Assembly (NCBI GenBank): GCA_008017255.1
Contig: SSHD01000032.1
Coordinates: 1 to 12,042 of the forward strand
Direction: 5' to 3'
From: Acinetobacter sp.
GTDB lineage: Bacteria; Pseudomonadota; Gammaproteobacteria; Pseudomonadales; Moraxellaceae
DNA: 12,042 nucleotides
Part shown: positions 7,523-12,042 of the stretch, in pieces
Numbering within the stretch: the stretch's first letter is position 1
Layout: the number at the start of each line of letters is the position of its first letter
Position numbers and translations under genes: made by a program
The notes under the pieces: model-generated
Databases searched by the model: none
What the model saw: only the letters and a program-made list of their open reading frames with translations
Told to the model about the DNA's origin: nothing

Positions 7523-7546
7523 AAGCCCCTGTTTAGGGGCTTTTTT
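7523..7546 (+). terminator. Rho-independent terminator after the DUF1304 gene
   Basis: AAGCCCCT (7523-7530) pairs perfectly with AGGGGCTT (7535-7542) around a GTTT loop, with six T at 7541-7546. It is about 95 bases past the stop codon of the DUF1304 gene. Confidence 0.92.
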
Positions 7547-7593
7547 ATGGCTCGATGTTGCTGTGAAATGTATAAAAAAGTTCACCAAACTTT

Positions 7594-7623
7594 TCTGCTA
7601 TTCGGCATAAAGTCGCTTACAAT
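7594..7623 (+). promoter_or_regulatory. Likely promoter of the DUF475 gene
   Basis: TACAAT at 7618-7623 (context GCTTACAAT) is a good -10 and resembles the GCTTATAAT core of the transporter promoter. The -35 at 18-bp spacing (TCTGCT, 7594-7599) is poor. The predicted start is near 7630, giving a leader of about 38 nt. Confidence 0.4.
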
Positions 7624-7667
7624 ATGCTCGATTTTATCTTCCCATTGTTCTGCATAAAAGGCTGCGC

Positions 7668-8747
7668 ATGAAGCATTTCCGTTTTTCCATTTTCTTTACG
7701 ATGGTGTGTTTAGCACTTTCTGCCTATTGGGGGTATACCCACGGCCCCGCAGCAGGGGTTGAAACCATGCTCAAGGCATTTGGTATTACTGTTATTTTGG
7801 CGGTGCTAGAAGTGTCGTTGTCGTTCGATAACGCCGTGGTCAATGCCTCAGTCCTGCGTGGTTGGGATCATTTCTGGAAAATGCTGTTCTTAACCGTGGG
7901 CATATTAATTGCCGTATTTGGTATGCGTTTGATTTTTCCAGTGGTGATTGTGGCGGTCACAGCAGATATGGGCATGCTTGAAGTGGCAAAATTGGCGCTG
8001 AATGATCCCGAAACTTATTCGGAACGATTGATGGCGCATCATGCGGAAATTTCTGCTTTTGGCGGCACCTTCTTGTTATTGGTGTTTTTAAACTTCTTTT
8101 TTGATGACGGCAAAGAAACTCATTGGTTTAAATGGATCGAAGCACGCCTAGCCAGTTTGGCGAGTGTACCTGCGATGTCAGTGTTCTTAGCTTTAATTGC
8201 GATGCTCGTGATGGCGGCAAATATCGATGAAGCTGCACGTTTAGCAGTGGTGATGGCGGGTATTTGGGGTATCGTGATTTATATTGGGGTACAAGTGCTG
8301 AGCCATTTATTGGGCGGCGAGCCGGAAATTGATGAAAATGGCAATGCGGTCTTGCATGACTCAAACGGTGCAGCAACAGGCGTAGTCAAAGCCGGTTTTG
8401 GCGGCTTCTTATATCTTGAAGTGCTGGATGCTTCGTTCAGTTTTGATGGTGTGATTGGTGCATTTGCTATTACTTCGGATGTGGTCATCATTATGCTCGG
8501 TCTGGCGATTGGTGCGATTTTTGTACGTTCAATGACCATTTATTTGGTCGAAAAAGGCACCTTAGATGCGTATATTTTCTTAGAACACGGTGCGCATTAT
8601 GCCATTGGTGCTTTGGCATTTATTATGATTGCCAGTGGTACAGGACTACATGTACCTGAAATTGTGACGGGTTTAATTGGGGTGGCGTTCATTGTTTGGG
8701 CAGTTATCGCATCTATTCAATATAGTAAACGACAGCAGACCTCTTAA
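7668..8747 (+). CDS. DUF475 family membrane protein, TerC-like
   Basis: A multi-pass membrane protein of 359 aa with about nine hydrophobic segments. It has two related acidic motifs inside helices: LEVSLSFDNAVVNA (47-60, with E48 and D54) and LEVLDASFSFDGVIGAF (250-266, with E251, D254 and D260). This internal repeat of L-E-x-x-x-S-F-D is the signature of the DUF475/TerC superfamily, whose better-known members (TerC, Alx/MntX) export metal ions such as manganese or are tied to tellurite resistance. Metal transport is therefore a reasonable inference, but the substrate is unknown. A polar loop (about 216-240) separates the halves. Further acidic residues in membrane-adjacent regions (FFFDDGKE near 143-150, NIDEAAR 185-191) may also matter. 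The start has AAAAGG at 7656-7661. It has its own promoter-like sequence and terminator. Confidence 0.88.
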   Translation: MKHFRFSIFFTMVCLALSAYWGYTHGPAAGVETMLKAFGITVILAVLEVSLSFDNAVVNASVLRGWDHFWKMLFLTVGILIAVFGMRLIFPVVIVAVTADMGMLEVAKLALNDPETYSERLMAHHAEISAFGGTFLLLVFLNFFFDDGKETHWFKWIEARLASLASVPAMSVFLALIAMLVMAANIDEAARLAVVMAGIWGIVIYIGVQVLSHLLGGEPEIDENGNAVLHDSNGAATGVVKAGFGGFLYLEVLDASFSFDGVIGAFAITSDVVIIMLGLAIGAIFVRSMTIYLVEKGTLDAYIFLEHGAHYAIGALAFIMIASGTGLHVPEIVTGLIGVAFIVWAVIASIQYSKRQQTS

Positions 8748-8787
8748 CGCAGTGGGTGGTTTGTGTTGTTGAATAACTGATGTTTAG

Positions 8788-8821
8788 ATAAAGGGGCGAA
8801 ATTCGCTCCTTTATGTTTTTT
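8788..8821 (+). terminator. Rho-independent terminator after the DUF475 gene
   Basis: ATAAAGGGGCG (8788-8798) pairs with CGCTCCTTTAT (8804-8814), with one G-T pair and a short AT-rich loop. Six T follow at 8816-8821. Confidence 0.9.
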
Positions 8822-8843
8822 CTCGAAAAGATCATCAACACCG

Positions 8844-8872
8844 ATCATCTTTGTCGCCGAATGGCTTATAAT
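8844..8872 (+). promoter_or_regulatory. Promoter of the yajR-like transporter gene
   Basis: A perfect TATAAT lies at 8867-8872, followed by TCGCCC. The -35 at 17-bp spacing (ATCATC, 8844-8849) is weak. The predicted start is near 8879, leaving a leader of only about 20 nt with no clear Shine-Dalgarno sequence. ssb lies downstream with only 57 bases between, so this promoter probably also feeds ssb. Confidence 0.5.
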
Positions 8873-8899
8873 TCGCCCAGTCCGTGTTAGTGTCTTACA

Positions 8900-10264
8900 A
8901 TGATGAATGCTTTAGAACGTCGTTCAACCTTTGCCCTAAGCAGTATTTTTGCCTTGCGCATGTTGGGCTTGTTCATGATTATTCCAGTTTTTTCGGTGGC
9001 GGGACAAAGCTATCAACACGCCACACCGGCGTTAATTGGCTTGGCGGTTGGGGTGTATGGTCTGACTCAAGCATTGTTACAAATCCCGTTTAGCTTATTG
9101 GCAGATCGTTTTAGCCGTAAACCCTTAATTATTTTGGGTTTGTTGCTGTTTGCTGCGGGTGGTGCCATTGCAGGCTTATCCGAAAGTATTTATGGGGTGA
9201 TTATTGGCCGTGCCATCGCAGGTGCAGGCGCAGTGTCTGCGGTGGTGATGGCACTGCTTGCCGATGTTACTCGTGAAGAACAGCGTACCAAAGCTATGGC
9301 GGCTATGGGCATGAGCATCGGGTTGTCTTTTGTAGTGGCGTTTAGTTTAGGGCCGTGGCTGACCAGTGTTGTCGGCATTTCAGGGTTATTTTTTATCACC
9401 ACTATAATGGGTTTGGCGGCAATGCTGATGTTATTGCTGGTACCCAAAGTCACTCGACATCATAAAAATTTTCAACAAGGCTATCTGTTACAACTCACAC
9501 AAGTGCTACGCATGGGTGACCTAAATCGGTTGCATATATCAGTGTTTGCCTTGCATTTATTACTCACGGCGATGTTTGTTTATATTCCGTCGCAATTGAT
9601 TGAATATGCGCAATTGCCATTAGCCAAGCATGGTTGGGTGTATTTACCGTTATTGGTCTTGAGTTTATTTTTTGCCTTTCCAAGCATTATTTTGGCAGAA
9701 AAATATCGTCAAATGCGCGGCATTTTCTTGTGTGCGATTGCAGGGATTATTGCTGGTTTGCTGATTTTGATTTTTGGTTATCAGTCGCATTATGTATTGC
9801 TGCTTGGGTTAGGGCTGTTTTTTATTGCCTTTAATGTGATGGAAGCATTGTTGCCATCTTGGTTGTCTAAAGCTGCGCCGTTGCAATCGAAAGCTACTGC
9901 TATGGGCGTGAATGCCAGCAGCCAGTTTTTAGGGGCGTTCTTTGGTGGGACTTTGGGTGGGCAACTGTTAATGCTCGATAATACCGCACTTGGCTGGAGT
10001 GTATTGGCAGGGGTTGCTATACTGTGGTTGCTGATGAGTTTAGGTTTGAAGCAACCACGTTATTTGTCGTCGCTGGTGTTGGCTTTGCCGCAAGCGGTAC
10101 AAACAGATGAATGGACTTCAAAATTATTGGCAATTCGTGGTATTGAAGAAGTGGTAGTGATGCCTGAGCAACAGGTGGCGTATATTAAAGTCGATAAACG
10201 CGGTATAGATGATGCAGCGCGACAAGATTTAACGCTCTTGTTGGGTAAAGAGCTAGTCATTTAA
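8900..10264 (+). CDS. yajR: Major facilitator superfamily transporter, YajR type
   Basis: An inner-membrane transporter of 454 aa, the same length as E. coli YajR and alike throughout. RRSTFALSSIFALRMLGLFM leads into helix 1, GVYGLTQALLQIPF is in helix 2, motif A ADRFSRKP is at 68-75, GRAIAGAGAVSAVVMALLAD and TREEQRTKAMA follow, and FIAFNVMEALLPSWLSK and ATAMGVNASSQFLGAF lie in the C-terminal half. Twelve membrane helices are expected up to about residue 380. After KQPRYLSSL a soluble tail (about 385-454) contains IRGIEEVVVMPEQQVAYIKV, matching the ferredoxin-like YAM domain of YajR. A proton-driven efflux role is assumed from the fold; the substrate is unknown. There are two adjacent ATG codons (8900 and 8903) with no strong ribosome site, so the start may be 3 bases later. 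ssb follows after 57 bases. Confidence 0.93.
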   Translation: MMNALERRSTFALSSIFALRMLGLFMIIPVFSVAGQSYQHATPALIGLAVGVYGLTQALLQIPFSLLADRFSRKPLIILGLLLFAAGGAIAGLSESIYGVIIGRAIAGAGAVSAVVMALLADVTREEQRTKAMAAMGMSIGLSFVVAFSLGPWLTSVVGISGLFFITTIMGLAAMLMLLLVPKVTRHHKNFQQGYLLQLTQVLRMGDLNRLHISVFALHLLLTAMFVYIPSQLIEYAQLPLAKHGWVYLPLLVLSLFFAFPSIILAEKYRQMRGIFLCAIAGIIAGLLILIFGYQSHYVLLLGLGLFFIAFNVMEALLPSWLSKAAPLQSKATAMGVNASSQFLGAFFGGTLGGQLLMLDNTALGWSVLAGVAILWLLMSLGLKQPRYLSSLVLALPQAVQTDEWTSKLLAIRGIEEVVVMPEQQVAYIKVDKRGIDDAARQDLTLLLGKELVI

Positions 10265-10321
10265 GCATAACTCTTATAAAGTAAAACACAGAAACAGAAA
10301 TAGATAGGATGAAAACAGCTA

Positions 10322-10888
10322 ATGCGTGGTGTAAATAAAGTTATTTTAGTCGGAACTTTGGGCAAAGACCCTGAAACCAAAACCTTCCCAAATGGAGGTT
10401 CACTGACCCAATTTTCTATTGCAACCAGTGAATCGTGGACCGATAAAGCCACAGGTGAACGTAAAGAACAAACCGAATGGCATCGTATTGTGTTGCATAA
10501 CCGTTTAGGTGAAATTGCCCAACAATATTTACGTAAAGGTTCTAAAGTGTATATTGAAGGTTCGTTACGGACCCGTCAGTGGACAGACCAAAATGGTCAA
10601 GAGCGTTACACCACAGAAATTCGTGGCGACTCGATGCAAATGCTCGACTCACGTCAACAGGGCGAGCAAAGTGGCAATGACTTTGCACAACCACGCTTTA
10701 ACAATAATCAAGCGGGCGGCAACACCGGTTATAGCAACAATAATGCAGGTGGTTATGGTCAAAGTGGTGGCAATGCAGGCAATTATGCGGGCAATCCACA
10801 AGCGGGTAATGGTTTTAATACACCAAAATCTGCACCACAACCTGCTGCGACAGCACCTGCTGATTTAGATGACGATTTACCGTTCTAA
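10322..10888 (+). CDS. ssb: Single-stranded DNA-binding protein
   Basis: Binds and protects single-stranded DNA in replication, recombination and repair, as a homotetramer. The protein is 188 aa. The OB-fold (about 1-112) begins [20 protein letters not shown] and includes [32 protein letters not shown] and [19 protein letters not shown] Gly/Asn/Gln-rich disordered linker (about 113-178) follows. The acidic tip DLDDDLPF at the C terminus is the standard docking site for partner proteins. The nearest Shine-Dalgarno bases (AGGA, 10306-10309) are 12 bases from the ATG, a long spacing, with an out-of-frame ATG at 10309 between them. It is probably expressed at least partly from the upstream transporter promoter. 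A strong terminator follows. Confidence 0.98.
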   Translation: MRGVNKVILVGTLGKDPETKTFPNGGSLTQFSIATSESWTDKATGERKEQTEWHRIVLHNRLGEIAQQYLRKGSKVYIEGSLRTRQWTDQNGQERYTTEIRGDSMQMLDSRQQGEQSGNDFAQPRFNNNQAGGNTGYSNNNAGGYGQSGGNAGNYAGNPQAGNGFNTPKSAPQPAATAPADLDDDLPF

Positions 10889-10910
10889 ATCATAAATTTA
10901 GAGATATTAG

Positions 10911-10942
10911 AAAGGCATAGAACTCAGTTTTATGCCTTTTTT
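10911..10942 (+). terminator. Rho-independent terminator after ssb
   Basis: AAAGGCATAGAAC (10911-10923) pairs with GTTTTATGCCTTT (10927-10939) around a three-base TCA loop, with one G-T pair, and the T run continues to 10942. It lies 22 bases after the ssb stop. Confidence 0.93.
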
Positions 10943-11019
10943 GTTTTGGCGGAGGTCATTGCCAAACTATCCATTAAGGCAATCATGCGACTGCATGTAA
11001 AGTTGTTGCATAAATAGAA

Positions 11020-11047
11020 TTGTCCGTTGTTCAGCGCCTACTATAAG
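11020..11047 (+). promoter_or_regulatory. Promoter of the pirin gene
   Basis: TTGTCC (11020-11025) and TATAAG (11042-11047) are separated by 16 bases, placing the transcription start near 11053-11055. The last base of the -10 overlaps the left arm of an inverted repeat (11047-11063), so the start site falls in the repeat's centre. Confidence 0.5.
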
Positions 11048-11063
11048 CCGTAATTAATACGGC
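11047..11063. promoter_or_regulatory. Inverted repeat GCCGTA-ATTAA-TACGGC at the pirin start site (possible operator)
   Basis: Six-base arms (11047-11052 and 11058-11063) are perfect inverted complements around ATTAA. An outer pair CTAC/GTAG (11038-11041 and 11064-11067) flanks it, offset by TATAA on the left. It overlaps the predicted -10 and transcription start, the usual place for a repressor operator. It could also form a hairpin at the 5' end of the mRNA. No regulator gene is visible nearby. Confidence 0.5.
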
Positions 11064-11108
11064 GTAGAATAAAATCATCACAGCACTTCTATGTTTAGGA
11101 GCTACAGC

Positions 11109-11975
11109 ATGAAAAAAATTCTTGGTGTCTATCAAAACAAAAATATGCACTGGGTGGGTGATGGTTTTCCAGTTTATAACCTATTTTCATACGATGCTTT
11201 TGGGCAAGATATTAGTCCATTTTTACTGTTGGATTATGCTGCACCGTATCGGTTTGATCCAACCACAGCACAGCAGGGTGTCGGCACGCATCCACACCGT
11301 GGTTTTGAGACAGTTACCATCCCTTACCAAGGAGAGGTGACACATAAAGATTCTGCAGGTGGTGGTGGAACCATTCAAGCGGGTGATGTGCAATGGATGA
11401 CCGCAGGTGCTGGGATTCTGCATCAAGAGTTTCATTCGCCCGAGTTTGCTGCACAAGGTGGGTTGTTTGAAATGGTGCAATTGTGGGTGAATTTACCCGC
11501 ACATTCAAAAATGACGCCAGCAAAATACCAAGCCATAAGCGCCGAGCAAATTCAAAGTATTGCGCTTGATGATGTGGGCAGCCACTTGCGGATTATTGCA
11601 GGGCAATATCAAAATACGCTTGGCGCAGCAACGACTTTTAGTCCAGTGAATGTTTGGGATGGCGCGCTGCGAGCACAGCAAGAACATACCTTTTATGTCA
11701 CCGAAGGGCATACTACGTTATTGGTGTTGCTGTCTGGCACGGTGCTGTTAAATGCACAGCAATACATCGATGCGCCGAGTATGGTGTTGCTTAGCCGTGA
11801 GGGCATAGATTTTACCCTACAGGCACAGCAGGACAGTCGCTTTCTGATTTTGAGCGGACAGCCACTGAATGAACCCATTGAAGGTTATGGACCGTTTGTC
11901 ATGAACAGCAAAGCTGAAATTATACAAGCGGTGCAAGACTATAATCGCGGACAATTTGGTATGATGGGAGTTTAA
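11109..11975 (+). CDS. Pirin family protein (bicupin)
   Basis: A cytoplasmic iron-binding double-cupin protein of 288 aa. The N-terminal cupin (about 1-135) carries the metal ligands in the usual pirin pattern: H61 and H63 in HPHRGFETVT, and H105 and E107 in GILHQEF. The region LLLDYAAP and the DSAGGGGTIQAGDVQWMTAG stretch also fit the family. The C-terminal cupin (about 175-280) has no metal motif, as is normal. Bacterial pirins include YhhW-type quercetin 2,3-dioxygenases and proteins that modulate metabolic enzymes; which applies here cannot be told. Start choice: ATG 11109 has AGGAG at 11097-11101 seven bases upstream and gives MKKILGVYQN. The in-frame ATG at 11091 would add six residues but has no ribosome site. 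Nothing recognisable lies between the stop and the right edge. Confidence 0.94.
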   Translation: MKKILGVYQNKNMHWVGDGFPVYNLFSYDAFGQDISPFLLLDYAAPYRFDPTTAQQGVGTHPHRGFETVTIPYQGEVTHKDSAGGGGTIQAGDVQWMTAGAGILHQEFHSPEFAAQGGLFEMVQLWVNLPAHSKMTPAKYQAISAEQIQSIALDDVGSHLRIIAGQYQNTLGAATTFSPVNVWDGALRAQQEHTFYVTEGHTTLLVLLSGTVLLNAQQYIDAPSMVLLSREGIDFTLQAQQDSRFLILSGQPLNEPIEGYGPFVMNSKAEIIQAVQDYNRGQFGMMGV

Positions 11976-12042
11976 TTACTGACTGTGCACGGAGGGTATT
12001 AGAAAGGGCAGCGAGTAATTATTCTACAATCATACCAAATTA

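Noticed and set aside
10509..10868. 119-codon frame overlapping ssb in another frame
   Set aside because: It is a by-product of the repetitive Gly/Asn-rich linker of ssb; no start signal or recognisable protein.
1..12042. CRISPR array, tRNA or rRNA genes, prophage or defence genes
   Set aside because: No spaced direct repeats, cloverleaf-like sequences, or phage or defence protein motifs were seen on either strand.

Overview
The window looks like chromosomal DNA from Acinetobacter or a close Moraxellaceae relative. The SSB protein, the UvrA protein, the YajR-type transporter next to ssb, and promoter cores of the type TATAAT-TCGC all fit that group. No database search was possible, so the genus is an inference. 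Genes are mostly single transcription units separated by clear Rho-independent terminators.

Layout. (1) 1-2959, plus strand: the 3' end of an unidentified gene overlapping acs (AMP-forming acetyl-CoA synthetase), a terminator, then a NarL/LuxR-type response regulator resembling CrbR/ErdR, the regulators that control acs in Vibrio and Pseudomonas. This is an acetate-assimilation locus. (2) 2960-4026: about 1.07 kb without an intact gene, and the most unusual part of the window. It holds a perfect palindromic terminator, the last ~19 codons of an outer-membrane-protein gene on the minus strand cut off by a decayed IS1595-family insertion sequence (imperfect terminal inverted repeats at 3140 and 3561), and further right a promoter plus hairpins plus U7 terminator arrangement that looks like a free-standing small RNA of about 125 nt. 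(3) 4027-6858, minus strand: uvrA, intact. (4) 7074-8747, plus strand: two separately terminated membrane-protein genes of poorly known function, DUF1304 and DUF475 (TerC-like). (5) 8900-10888, plus strand: a YajR-type major facilitator transporter with a C-terminal soluble domain, followed by ssb. (6) 11109-11975, plus strand: a pirin-family cupin protein whose promoter carries an inverted repeat at the predicted transcription start.

How they fit together: acs and the response regulator form a likely regulatory pair for acetate use. uvrA and ssb are the DNA repair/replication pair often found near each other in gammaproteobacteria, here separated by three membrane-protein genes. No tRNA, rRNA, CRISPR array, prophage or defence system was seen. 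The best candidates for something undescribed are the possible small RNA at 3768-3892 and the inverted-repeat control sites in front of pirin and the response regulator.
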